This document shows positions 23,625 through 36,089 of a stretch of DNA of 64,000 nucleotides, piece by piece; position 1 is the stretch's first letter, and each line of letters starts with the position of its first letter. The stretch spans positions 30,341,606-30,405,605 of the forward strand of contig NC_030387.2 of assembly GCF_001625215.2 (NCBI RefSeq), in the 5' to 3' direction. This DNA comes from Daucus carota subsp. sativus (taxonomy: Eukaryota; Streptophyta; Magnoliopsida; Apiales; Apiaceae). Below the pieces are notes generated by a model. That model searched no databases. It was not told the DNA's origin and saw only the letters and a list, made by a program, of their open reading frames with translations. The position numbers and the translations under genes were made by a program.

Positions 23625-24079
23625 GGTGTATTGAATTGAGATTTTAAAGCATTTTTTTCATTCATGAAATCTGAATGTATTCGATTGGGATTGTTTAAAA
23701 TCCATTAAAATCTCGAGATATTCAATTGAGATTTTAAATTATGCTATAAAATCTGGTGGTATTCAATTGAGATTTTAAATTATGCTTTAAAATCCTATGG
23801 TATTCAATTGAGATTGTTTAAAATCCATTAAAATCTGATGATATTCAAATGCTGATGAATTTTTTTGGATTTCATAAAATGATGGATTTTGTGTCATTTT
23901 TTAGTGTATTTTAAGTGTTTTGAAATCCCACCAAAATCAATGGGATTTTGAAGCATTGTGCTTAAATCCGATAAATTCTGCGACATTTTATCAAGAATCC
24001 GCACAAAATCAAAATCACATACAATCTATTAAAATCCATAGACTAAAAACAATCTATTAAAATCCCAATCTAATACACC
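23625..24079. mobile_element. MITE with GGTGTATT terminal inverted repeats
   Basis: The left end GGTGTATTGAATTGAGATTT and the right end, read on the other strand (GGTGTATTAGATTGGGATTT), are inverted matches. The interior is built of repeated ATTCAATTGAGATTTTAAA units (23720-23830). It lies about 90 bp upstream of the ZOG TATA box. The superfamily is not assigned because no clear target duplication was seen. Confidence 0.65.
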
Positions 24080-25494
24080 ACGTAAATCTCGAGACCCGAA
24101 TTTGATTAGGGGTCTTAACTACTGTAATCACTCTACAAGTATATTTTCACACGTGGCTCACGATATGAAAGTTACAGTAAACTGGATAATCTATTATATT
24201 GGACCTGTTAGCAGCATAATCGTTTAATTTATCTTTGTTAAGGAAAACCTTTCTGTTCAGGGAATAAACAACTTGACATGATCATCTCAAGCTGGCCGAC
24301 GTGCCCAACTTGTCTCGCCTACTTTGATGTAATGACACTGTGAGAGAAGTTGCTTTGGTTAAAGTAAAATATATATTATAAATAATAAGTATATTATAGC
24401 TTACAATTTATTAAAATATTTGTTTAATTATTTAAATGGTTGAACAAATTTATCTATTAATTATTAAAATATTTGTAAATTTATGGAGGTAAAATATTGG
24501 TAGAACAGAACTTAAGCATGCTTATAAGTTATACTTACCTGTACAAACGCTTAAAGAAAAATAAGTGGCCTAACACAAACTGTTCTGCCCAAGATAATAT
24601 ACTACAGTAATTAATAATCCATAAACTTTTCACCTAATTGGTAGGCTTGCAGAGTATTGTAGGCTTCTCGTGACTTAATTCTTCATGGAGCATGCACGTG
24701 ATTAATATGCTTCTTTCGTTTATTAAATATCCAACTGCCTATGGAAAAAAATAAAAATATATCCAACTGCCTAGCAATTTAGTGAGTATAATAAATTTAA
24801 TTTAACAATAAGATTTTTCTTAAGTTGGAATAAATCAACAAAAAGTCTGCTTCACAGGCAAATTGTCGGCAACCTCGGTCATGCCCGGCTAAAAAAATTT
24901 AAATAATATTATATATAATTATTGAAGTTGTGATGCATCATATATTTATAAGACTTCAAATTATAAATTTATAAATAATCTAATTTATAATAGCAAGTCG
25001 TTGTGGACATATTATACAACATATGATTTTTGGACTGTTGGATGAATATCCAACGGGTATGATTATAACATTTTTTTCACATGTCTAACATTTTTTAACC
25101 ACTAGATGGAAAAAATGACCCCGCACAACCATTTTTAAACGCTAGACGGAAAAATTAATGAAAGTTGAAACATATAACTAATTTGAAACATTTTCTTTTT
25201 CCAACCGTGGACATGTAAATTCAAACGAAGGAAATATCACCATGACAAATAACCATCACAGTACAAATAAAAGAATTTATACCACAGGTGACACAAAAAT
25301 GAACTTCAGCTAGTGTTGATAACTCGATATACATAATATGTAATTAATATGTAATTAATATGTAATTCACATCGACAATGAATTACACATCCCGTCATCA
25401 TTCAAATAGGGATTTTGGAAAATCACTTATTACTACTAATGAGCTGAGTTAAGGACACGATAAATAAACAGGGATTGCCACCATGGTCCTGAAC
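24080..25494. other. Intergenic AT-rich sequence
   Basis: No gene was recognised. A short tandem repeat TATGTAATTAA occurs three times at 25338-25370. The right end probably includes the 3' untranslated region of the INO80C-like gene. Confidence 0.5.
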
Positions 25495-28196
25495 TCATCT
25501 GAGAACAACTGCTGCATTCCTTAGTGCCAGGTAACTCTGGACATACTCATTCGGAAGTGACCTGATTTGCTTAAACACTTCAGTATTAGCATAACGAAGT
25601 TTTGTCCTTGGATCATGGTACGGTGCCTAAAAGAAAGTACAACAAAATATTTATCATTAGCCAATGAATGAAAATCTATATACAGATCTTAAAATAAATG
25701 TTGGCACGGGTAGATTTAGCATATTCTTTTACTAATTTCTATAACATGGATGATATATCAAGCAAAGATAGTTAAAATTTATCCAATGCCCCCTGAATTG
25801 ATCCTCTAAATTCACTATTATACGATTTGAGAAAAGTGCTATAAAGACCCCTGTTTTATCCGAGACCATATATATTCTACCAATAAAACATTGTACTCTC
25901 TCTGTCCCTCTCATTTTTTTACAGTTTTTTTACACTGCTCGACACACATTTTAAGGCGCATATAAAACATAGTTATATAACTTATTTTTATATTTTTTTC
26001 TTTTTTGTATAAAAATTTAAACACCAAATTTTTATTCAGAAGAGAAAAAAGTTCAAAATAATTTATCAAACTACATTTTACGACAGCATTAGAATGCGTG
26101 CCGAACCCCCGTCCCCCGATGTAAACAAATGAGGGGGGCGGAGGGAGTAAGAATATACTTTTTCGTAAAACATATTCTACAAAAACATACTGTATATATC
26201 TGGAAATTAAATTAGAATATAGAAATATAAATAATTTGGAATATATTATATATACAATAATATACATATATACATAATAACATAATACATATACATCTGG
26301 ATATGATCCGGTTTCAATACGTGTTTGGATCGATTTTTGGGTTTCGGGGGCATTTCAGTTTGGTCAGGGCAAACACCAAACCCGACCCAAAATTTATTTC
26401 AGTCACCAGATCCGGAGCCAAAATTTCGGTTTCAGTAAGATCTATTTGGGTCGGAACGGATCGGATATCCATCGGGTCGGTACATATTACGTTCCCTACT
26501 TTTGAAGCCGCATACATAAGGTCAATTCAAGCCTACTGAATCCTTGTAAGCTACTCGCAAGTGCATTAGTTCTGACTCATTTGTAAATCCAAAACTTGGT
26601 GAAATCCATTTTAATTTCAAAAAACCCTTCCTTCCTAAAAAGTAGCTTAGCTAGTCAAGTTGTCACAGCAGTTAGTCAACAAAGATCCAACTAAGCACCT
26701 AATTAATCATCTGTAATTTTCTATGACCACCCATGTATAGACCCAATGTATCATGGAAAAACTATAAAACATCAAAGAGCTGAATTAATTCAATTATGAT
26801 CCATGGAACTTATATTAATTTGGAATTGATAGCCCATACTGAAATAAAACAAATACTACTACATCATCATATGGTAAAATAACAAACAAACCACATAACT
26901 AAAGGTACAGTATATATATTAATTAAATTATATGAATCAATTGTCAACTATAAAATATATAGCAAGACAGGCACCCAGCCATTAGAATCTATCATTTCCA
27001 CTCCGCAATGTGAGAATTAGGCAAAGCAATATTAAAGGAATTAATAACCATTTAACATAAGAAGCATCCCCAGACAATGCCAGAGTGATCCAACAGAATT
27101 ATGATCTAACTAAAATAACTCTGCCGACTAGAAAACTGTATATCCGTTTCCACACTTATCCCCAACCCAAGTTGGTTAAGGTTGCTGGAAAATAAATCAA
27201 TCAGTTGCTCGAATACTGTCTGTCTAATCAGTCATATAAGACACCAAGGCCATGTTTGTTAGTAGGGAATAAGACCATATCCTTTGACTTTTTGATCCCA
27301 TGTTTGTTTTGTAAAAATGCATTGGGATTAGTCTAAGGATTATAGTCCTTTAAGATCTCAAACACATATTTGTTTCGTTGGAGTAAGGAATAGGATTATA
27401 ATCCTCTAGTACTTGGTTGGAGAATGTATTTTTAAACCCCTTATCAAGTCAATCTTTAAAGGGCAAATCAATTGACAATTCCCTGAACTATTCCGCTTTT
27501 ATTGTACAGGTTCCTGAACGAAAGATTCCGCATTTCGGGTCCTTGATGTTTCAAAAATTTTAGTTTAAGCCCCTACCGTTCAAAAGATTCTGACACCATT
27601 AGAATCTTTATACACATGGCAGTTTCGTGACGTCATTCTCAAAAAACACATACCTCATAACCAGTAATATCACAAATCTTCTTGTTTGGGTGCATAGAAG
27701 GTGGTGATTCGATATTAACATCTGCAGACAAATGAAGGTGATATGTGAAACTTCATCTACCATGTTGAATGTATTGCCAAATCTAGTGTTCGAATACATG
27801 AAGATAATAAACGCAGCACAACACTTAAAGAATCATTAAGGCATGCTAGATTAAAGTGCTAATATGTATGAATTTTTTAAAATGCTTGCCATCGAATCAG
27901 GGTTCTTTAACTTCGCAAGACAGCATCAAATTATAATGAAATAACATTATAACTCTACAAAAACTTTCAAGTTCTTATTCCATTCTAGCTATGAGGAGAA
28001 ATAGAAATGAGAATAGCTCACAGTTAGGTTCATCAGCAGGGTAGTTCTGGTAATTCTCCGCTTGAATGATCTGCTTTAGATGTTTCCAGTGTCTACCTCT
28101 AGATTGACCCTTTGGAAACTTTTCATACATTTGGACTTTCTTAAAGCTTAAATGGGTTGGCAGTACTAGCTCTGCTTCAATGACTTCGTGTTCCAT
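25495..28196 (-). CDS. INO80 complex subunit C / IES6-like protein (YL1 C-terminal domain)
   Basis: Three coding exons, 28196-28022, 27721-27654 and 25626-25495, give 124 aa. Junctions are AACT|GTGAGC, CTGCAG|AT, GAG|GTATGT and TTTTAG|GCACC, and all phases close. The N-terminal half has [19 protein letters not shown] and [18 protein letters not shown]. The C-terminal half is a YL1_C domain ([37 protein letters not shown]). The size and motifs fit the plant IES6-like family of about 125 aa. In other eukaryotes the subunit joins Arp5 in the nuclear INO80 nucleosome remodeller. The ATG directly follows an acceptor (TTCTTGTAG|ATG), so a leader intron precedes it. Intron 2 is 2 kb and holds MITEs. 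Confidence 0.9.
25894..26149. mobile_element. Stowaway-like MITE in an INO80C-like intron
   Basis: 256 bp. The ends TACTCTCTCTGTCCC and GGGGCGGAGGGAGTA are imperfect inverted matches. Confidence 0.7.
26270..27653. other. Rest of INO80C-like intron 2
   Basis: It contains a GGTTTCGG/GGTCGG-rich stretch (26300-26490) and an ATGTTTGTT-rich stretch (27250-27430). Both look like old MITE pieces, but I could not define their ends. No gene is seen. Confidence 0.35.
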
Positions 28197-29340
28197 CTAC
28201 AAGAAAAATTAATGCGAATTAATAAATGATCCACTATCCAAACCCAGAACAAGAAACTAACTCATCCAAACCCAGAACAACAAACTAACTCTGGTTGCAT
28301 AAATTTATAGGTACACACATTACGGAAATGCACAGCTAGTACTAATTTGATCACATAAAAAATTTATCACACAAATACAATGTAAACTGCACTGATCTTT
28401 GAACTCATAACCCAACAAAAAGGGCACAAAAGAGGTCGATTGTATTTCATCTGAAGACTACTGCAGTATCATAAGTAAATAATCAAAAAAATCCAAATAC
28501 AACTAGCACAGTCAATTCTGTTGGCCTAGAATCGGAGCTCAATAAGAATATATAAGATGTTAAAAAATCAATTAAAACTGTCCAATCAATAGTCAGCTTG
28601 CAAAAAACCTAATCTTATGCAAGTGGGAGCTCAGAATATATTTTCACATTTAATAAATTGGGGACAAACATAGTACGATTTGTTATTTGTCAAGCACAAT
28701 AGAAACAAAGCAATAAACATACAATGAGGTTCCTTATGGATCGGCACAATATAACAATACAAGAACTCATGCTTTTCAGAATGATTGAACCATGACCACA
28801 TTTTCAAAACACGGCACTTCTTGTTACCGTTAATGAGTATATATATAGCTTATGCTAAGTCAGCAAAGCCACCGTTTATCCAAACTAGTCCTTACATTGT
28901 ATTAGTCAGCACGCAAAGCTCTCGATCACAGAGTATATAAACAATGCAACAGACCGAGTACGACTTGGTTGACTAATAGTTTCAGTCGTCTATTTCTCTC
29001 TTGATGAAGTTCAATCACATATAATCATATATTATCTCTAGGTAAAGGGAATAGTATCTTTCAGAGTAATTTAATCAAACACCTAAAGCGCAACCACATT
29101 AATCAAAAAACAAAACACGCAAAAACCAAAATTAACAGTAATATAAGAAACATAACATTGTGAAGAAGATTACAAAATAAAATGCTTGGGAATGATATAC
29201 AAAATGAGCAGAGGGAATAGAGAATGACCTGAGTGAGTGCTCGGAAAGCAAATGAGTTTGCGAGCTGCGATGTGTTGCAACTTGTAATGGCCTTGGGAGA
29301 AACGGTTAAAGTTTGTTGTCTGTGTTATAATATAATATTA
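28197..29340 (-). other. Leader intron and promoter region of the INO80C-like gene
   Basis: A donor (ACTCAG|GTCATT) at 29229/29228 pairs with the acceptor just before the ATG at 28196. The leader intron is therefore about 1.03 kb. The untranslated first exon and promoter are at about 29229-29340, directly beside the divergently transcribed tRNA gene. Confidence 0.5.
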
Positions 29341-29360
29341 TTTTATTTACCTAACAGGTA

Positions 29361-29434
29361 GCTTTCATAGCTCAGTTGGTTAGAGCACCCGTTTAGTAAG
29401 CGGGAGGTCTTGAGTTCAACTCTCAATGAAAGCA
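29361..29434 (+). tRNA. tRNA-Thr (anticodon AGU)
   Basis: A full cloverleaf is visible. The acceptor arms GCTTTCA and TGAAAGC pair, with discriminator A. The D arm is GCTCAGTTGGTTAGAGC. The anticodon arm is CCCGT-TTAGTAA-GCGGG with anticodon AGT, and the T arm is TTGAG-TTCAACT-CTCAA. A run of eight T (29435-29442) is the Pol III terminator. No intron. Confidence 0.96.
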
Positions 29435-29442
29435 TTTTTTTT

Positions 29443-30081
29443 ATTTTTCCTCTACGCTTTTAAAACTACTTTCATTTTATTCATTTTTTGTCTAAAAGAT
29501 GTAGAGTTTTAAGGGTTTTTCTTGGTGACTTCAATCATTACATATCTCAGATTAAAGCCAAACTGTTTAAGACCAGCATCTAGAACCGCAAATCCCATAT
29601 CATACATATTTCTGCTGATCTGCATATAAGCACAAGTGACTTGCTGAAATTTCATGATTATCTATAAATTCAGTAACCGAACGCAAATTATATTTCAGAT
29701 CATTAATGTATAAATGTTGCATACAATCATCAATGGCTGCTACACCTAATTAATTATCATTATACAACATGTGTCAGCCCTAAAAATGGATACAGTACTT
29801 CATGGTGTTGGTAACACAATTCAATAGTAAAGCTGACCAGGTGTTGAGGTTCTTCAGTGATTTTCAACCAATATAGCAAGTTAAACTTGCTGAGTACATG
29901 ATCGGACAACCCTAAAGATATGAGTTTGGTTCCAAACCGTTACAGATGTCCAACAAATCTTTTTCACCCACCCTGAGATCGCCTTACAGTGTTGACGTAA
30001 GTTAGTTGTAACTGGATATAATATGGTGGCCATATATTTGCAGTAAAACTGAATTCACAACCATTGCTGCACTATCAGGAA
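29443..30081. other. Intergenic sequence downstream of the exonuclease gene
   Basis: No gene was recognised. It probably includes the 3' untranslated region of the DPD1-like gene on the minus strand. Confidence 0.4.
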
Positions 30082-33000
30082 CTACCTTGAACTCTTCTTC
30101 TTCTTAGCAATACTTACTTCTGATGCTTTAAAAGATCTATCAAGAAGTCCAGATATAGGTACTTTCAAGTCAAAAGTCATCCTTTGGAGAACTAGTGATA
30201 GCGAGTACACATCTGACATGGCTCTGTGCGCTGAACCAACCAACGGAATTTTATAGTGTTCACGAAGCGCTTGCAGTGACGTTTTTGAAGGACAGTTTGG
30301 TCCTGAAAAGAACATATTGTAAGTAAGTCGATTATATGGACACATATGCAAACATAAAGGGTGAGACGTAGAAAGAGACCTCCAGACTTCACTAATTCCC
30401 GTGCTAGAGGAAGTGTGTCCATGAATATCCAATCCTTCGGAATCTCAATAGAGCAACGACTAAATTCCTTAATCAAGAAAGGAACATCGAAAGACCGAGC
30501 ATTGTGACCAATCCACAGAACCTGACCACCAGGTTTCTGGCGGCTCTGTATATACTCCACTAATATGGGAATGAGTTCCTTCATCCTGAATTATGTTCAT
30601 GACAATCAGAACTCAGAATACAACAATAACAATACAGATGCTTTAAAAAGGAACTTTTTACCATATAAGTCTGCATTTGTGAAAGGACAACTCTCTTTGT
30701 TCAAAATTTAAAGATGCATATCAAGGACCACTTTTTGATAACTACTTAACTTCAAGAGCTGCTGTTTGCAGGATATTTCTTTTCATATTTCTCCATAAAC
30801 AATATTGTTTAAAGACCAACATTCAAAAATACTCAAATTTTATAGGCACTTGGTCGAGTAATAAACACCAACTATTAGTTAAAAATGAACTTTCTAAGTG
30901 ACATAGAGATTGGTTGCTTTAGACATGATGGATATGTAACATGTATTGCTATTTCTATTTATCATGTTTAAATAAATATATAGAAAGTGAAAGAACACAT
31001 TTTAGCATGACTGTGAGAACATTGAGAGCAATTAATTTGCAGTATTAAAAAATTTCAAAACAATATAATACAAAAAGTGCAGAATATGTAGAAAACAATT
31101 GTTCTGGAACTTTCGGAGAGGGAAAAACAAGTGTTCTCACCGTTTACAGAGTAAAAAATGTTCTTACTAGAATCATTTTATATATATTCAGACAATTTAT
31201 AGATATCTTTGTTTGCAAAGTACTTTGAGAATTAGGATCAATAATCCTCTATTTTTCACATGCCTTCTTCGCTAGTCTCCTACTCTCCAGTCCAGATTCC
31301 ACACTTTTACGCAAGTTGCTAATTTAGACCAGTATCTGAATCCCAATATAGAGACATCTCTATTTATACAAATTTACATGTTTCATACTGTCGTTTTGGT
31401 TCACCCGCTTAATTTCATCTTGAGATGCACAAGAAGTATGATCCTTCTCCGGGAATTCAGATTGTAAAGGATCTGCCTTGTTGACGTTATACACATAAAT
31501 TAACTGAACAATCTACTATCAACAAAGCTAAATTCTGACTAGGGGTGTTCATCAAACCGCCCACACCACACAAACCGCCCGCACCGCTCCGCACCACACC
31601 GCAAAATGCGGTTTTTCTTTTTCGTGATGCGGTTGCGGGTTGAAATTTTAACAAGCCGCGCGGTGCGGTGTGGGTTGCGGTTTGACATTATACATGCGCG
31701 GTTCAAACCGCACCGCACCGCTATTTTCAAATATATAAAATATATCACATATAATTACAAATATTTATATTATATAGGTAGATTATTTATTATGATGTTA
31801 TCTTCTATATGTGTGTATATATGTTCAAGTTACTCAACTTAATTTTAAAAATTTTACAATACAAATGTTAGTTTTAAGACGACAAATTATATATTATAAT
31901 TATATTTATTTTTTCTATAAAATGACTTGTAAGTGTTGAAATCTTTTGATCTTCATTATTATCATACTCATATTTTAGTTTATATTTCTTTTCATGAGTA
32001 TCGTAACTCTGTATTTGTGTGCGCGCGCATATATATATATATTAAACATTATTTTTAAATACATATAATTTAAAATTATATTTATATTGTCATTCAAAAG
32101 TATAATTTTTTTGAATGTATAAACCACGCAAACCGCATGAACTGCACCACACCGCACCGTAATTTTGTGGTGTGGTTTACGCGGTTTTTATATTACGCGG
32201 TGCGGTTGCGGTTTACGAATTTCCTCAAACCGCATGCGCGGGTTGGTTCGCGGTTTTGGGAAAAAACCATACCGCCCGCATTTCTGACAAGTAGTTCTTT
32301 TGTTGTGTCCCCACCATGAGTTTTAATGTGCGTCAAACCTGTGAGCTTTATTATATATATGACTTCAACTTAAACAATGATGAGCAAAATGAAATAAAAA
32401 TTAAACCAAGAGACCATTCAGCAGAAAGTAACGTAATCGATTTCACTAACATGCCAAAGACAACAGTAGGGAAACGAAGAAGAGTGTCTATGAATAACCA
32501 AGTTGCTTTAACTCTTTAACCAGGTGATGACATTTACCAAGCCCAAATATCAAATTTAACGAAATTAACTTGCGGGACATTTCTGACAGAGAGATAACAA
32601 TCAAAATATAACCATTATACCTTGGGACATCAGGCCTGCTAACCATATGTGTTGAGATGCCGTGAATATGTGAATTAGGCACATAGCATTCAGGATTTAT
32701 AAGAGTCTGAAAAGTGCTGTTTTCACCCCCGACAAGATCCTGAAGTGCGATCTCAATAATTCGTTCATTCTCCCTGCTAAAACCTGTAGTTTCAATGTCG
32801 AAAATGATGATAGTCATGAGTTTGGCCAACTCTTTGTTCTCAGTAACCTTTTGTTGAGTTCCAAAGTCCTTTCTTTCAACTGTACTTATCTCTAATTTGT
32901 TTGTATGTAACTCATTGCTTGATAAAGTCATTCCATGTCCAACAACTTCAGATTTTTTGTTCAAGGCACTTTTCCTTTTCTGATCTGTTTTTGTGGTCAC

Positions 33001-33189
33001 AGTTCTAACATATTTCCTAGTATGTCCTCCATCAAGATCACTGTTGTTAGAACGAAGATGATCTAATCTAGAGCCTTTTACTCCCGTCCTACCTAGTTTG
33101 TGGAAGTTATCCCACCAAGAACTAGCTAAAGTATGAAATCTACATCTGGGAACTTGCAAAAGTGAGAAGCACATCGAAACTGTTCTCAT
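30082..33189 (-). CDS. DPD1: DPD1-like organelle exonuclease (DEDDh 3'-5' exonuclease)
   Basis: Exons 33189-32621, 30585-30380 and 30302-30082 give 331 aa. Splices are CCAAG|GTATAA, TTCAG|GATG, GGAG|GTCTCT and TTTTCAG|GACC, and phases close. The exonuclease fold has ExoI FDIETTG (D131, E133), ExoII GHNARSFD (D223) and ExoIII HRAMSD (H284, D289), which is a complete DEDDh set. The first 40 residues are rich in Arg and Ser with few acids, as expected of a chloroplast or mitochondrial transit peptide. Arabidopsis DPD1 degrades organelle DNA in pollen and ageing leaves. A second in-frame ATG at 33174 (MCFSLLQV) matches the usual family start. Intron 1 is 2.0 kb and holds a GC-rich repeat. Confidence 0.9.
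31540..32285. repeat. Repeat with CACACCGC/GCGGTGCGGT ends in DPD1-like intron 1
   Basis: Both ends are dense in CCGCACC/GGTGCGGT words in inverted sense (31550-31720 and 32110-32270) around an AT-rich middle with an (AT)n tract. This looks like a hAT-type MITE that starts GGGGTGTTCATCAAACCGC. The right end is not clear. Confidence 0.5.
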
Positions 33190-36089
33190 CTGCTTCTATA
33201 AATTTAACAAGAGTCAATTAGGAAAGAATGCTGAATTGCACAACCAATACGCTTAACCTGCCAATGAAGCAAACAACAGACAAGGTTAGCAATAACCAAA
33301 CAAATACACTAATTGTCCTTCATGATTTCAACACCACTAACCTATTTTATGCCTAGGGATGAAAACCAGACCCGATGGATTAACCATAAAAGTTTAGTCT
33401 AACCAAGAAAGGATATACAAGTTAAGAAGATAGATGGCGGTATTACACTAAATGCAATATATAACCCTAGACGTGGTAACAAACACGTGCATTTGTTGCA
33501 ACTCACAATAAAAAATAATACAATACAGTAACTTAAAGAAACTTCGCTACTCACGTCATTGCTTTCATAATTCCTTTACTTTACAATTTTGATTCATATC
33601 TTCCAGACTTCCACCATACCTCATTTAATAATTCTCCAGTTTAATATATTCAGGACACTCAGCAAGATTAAGCTAAGGTCAGCTTCCAGTTTCCGCATGA
33701 AATATGGATTATATATGTGGATTACATATCTGGAGCATATGGAAGATAAAAAGAACTATAAAATACAGAAGAAATTCCATAAAATATGCACAACAAGATA
33801 GTTTGACATGACCAATCGCATATTCACATGCTTTTTTACAATTCCTGTGCTTCACATAGTATTAAAGCACTTCACATACAGTATCTTTGGTTCAGCATAT
33901 TGTACACATCTTTTCAAATGTGAAATTTAATTATTCACACGTTCACCATTTTAACATGCTGCTTTCACTTGCATTCAGTCAAGTTATGATCATTGTTGCA
34001 TTCTGCCTCATTTTCTTAAATAATCTATTTAGCAGTATTTGAAGATAGTTATGCTACATTGCTACTGTAGCATAATGTTTGACAAACTTTGGTTTTTCTG
34101 AATTCTACATTTACCATCTCAACATATTTGATTTTCGGAATATTATAAGATCAAACAAGTGTTTCACTAATTAACTGCTAAGCTTCTATCAAGATAAGAA
34201 ATAAATCGATAGCCTAGTGGCAAGGCCATCGGTCCTCACTCTCCCTGTCCCTGCAGACTTAAAAGGAAAAAGTAGAATAAACATACCAGAAAATGTTAAA
34301 AAAAGATAGCAGACCAATTAGGCTCAACTGCTCAAGTGAACCATAAAATCAAAAAGAATCAATCAACACTACACATTCTAGTATTCAAACTTCAACCATT
34401 TTACAATGAAGCAATCCATACCCTAATGAATTCCAATTTTTAACACTTAAACACTTCAACAAAAACACTAGAAAACACATATTCAACTGAAATAAACACA
34501 AAAAGATTATAAAGGCAACAACTTTGTAATCAAATTTGAGGCTAGAATCATGTGAAACCAACCAAACACCAAAAACAAAACAAATTAAATAAAGATTGAA
34601 TTTTTACATAAAGAACAACCAAACTCTTAAATTCAAACAACAATACAGAAGTATATAAAGTGAAATCAAAGCAAAGACATGCCTGGTAGTGAAATGAAAT
34701 GCAAAGCCTCAGTTGAAACAGTTAGTTTGTGTTATTATGCGTAAGAAATATACATACATGTGTGTGTATGTATATGTTGCCCCCTAATGTAAACTTGGGG
34801 GAAGGGCGGGGAGATAAATTCGGAAAAGAGGAGAGGGAGGGGCTAATAAAATAACCCAGATCCATATCTTTCGGACCCAGTAGCCCACTTCTCGATGTCT
34901 AATTTTTGTAATTTTTTAAAATTTATATATGTAAATAACATATTCAGTGTTTTGTTTTTCACAAAACATATTCAGTATTTTTTTTTTAAAATTACATATT
35001 CAGTGTGGCAGATGACGGTTGATTCTTTATATTTGGATTTTATTTTTTTTTGAACAATTCAGGTTTATATATTTTACGAATGATAATTTGTTCTAATACT
35101 TCTCGAGATGAGGCGGAATCAAACTAAAAATGTCCCGAGACAATCGAGTATAAACCCACCACTTGAGTTATTTAGCCTGACTAATTATGCTCATATTTGG
35201 AATATTCTTTAAATAAATAATTGTATTAAAATAAAATATTTTTAAAAATTAAATTGTATCATTTTTCAATGTGATGAGTATATGTAGCGTATAGTACAAC
35301 TCATACGTGCCTAAAATAATAACCTTGGTATAGTAACAAGGTATAGCGTGCACGAACTGTTGAAGACGAAGTCATTATAACATGTTGTATTAGGTAGGCA
35401 AGTCCAAACAAAATAATGATACCGCAGAATATACTATTCTTGTGGGTTTAGTTTACTTTCTCTCTGGACAAAGACATTGCACACATTCCCTCTCCAGATA
35501 TCCCAACTATCTTCATTCTTTAGCTTATGCAAAACTCAGGCAAGTTAGTAATCTCAGCAGGAGATTTTATCACTTCTTATTTGGGCCAAACGAGCGAGAT
35601 ATACCGTATATGTTTTCGAAAACAAAATAAAAGTAAACCGGTACATGTATTGTTGTAGGTTTACGAATACTAATCATTTTTTCTGTAACAAGATACACAG
35701 CCCTTGAGAATTGCATAGAAACAACAATAAGATTAAACAGAACTTTACATGAAGGCAACAGTGAGAATTTACAAATTATAACATTAATCTTAACCCTGAT
35801 CAAGGTACCATTTTTTGGTACTTAACGAGAAAGAAAGTAGCCAGTAGCTAGAAACTAGAAGAAATGGCTTCCTAATCTTTGTGGAGACTGCATAAACAGT
35901 ATGCTTTTGCATCCACAACCTGCCAGACTAGACCTGATTTACCACGTAGGATTTACGTGATGAAGAAAACTATATCACCAACTGAAAGTGAACCCTTCTT
36001 TGCATTTGATGCTAGAGGGAAAAACTAAATTTGCAAAAATAAAAGAATGTAGTTCTCAGACAGAACTAAGCTGCTGCTTGGACTTAAGC
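33190..36089. other. Region between the DPD1-like and CBP60 genes
   Basis: No coding gene was recognised. It should include the leader, possible leader introns and promoter of the DPD1-like gene (about 33190-34850) and the 3' untranslated region of CBP60 (about 35800-36089). Between these it is AT-rich without a defined repeat. Confidence 0.45.

Noticed and set aside
34202..34265. Possible second tRNA gene (GATAGCCTAGTGGCAAGGCC block)
   Set aside because: It resembles part of a D arm, but no anticodon arm or acceptor pairing could be completed.
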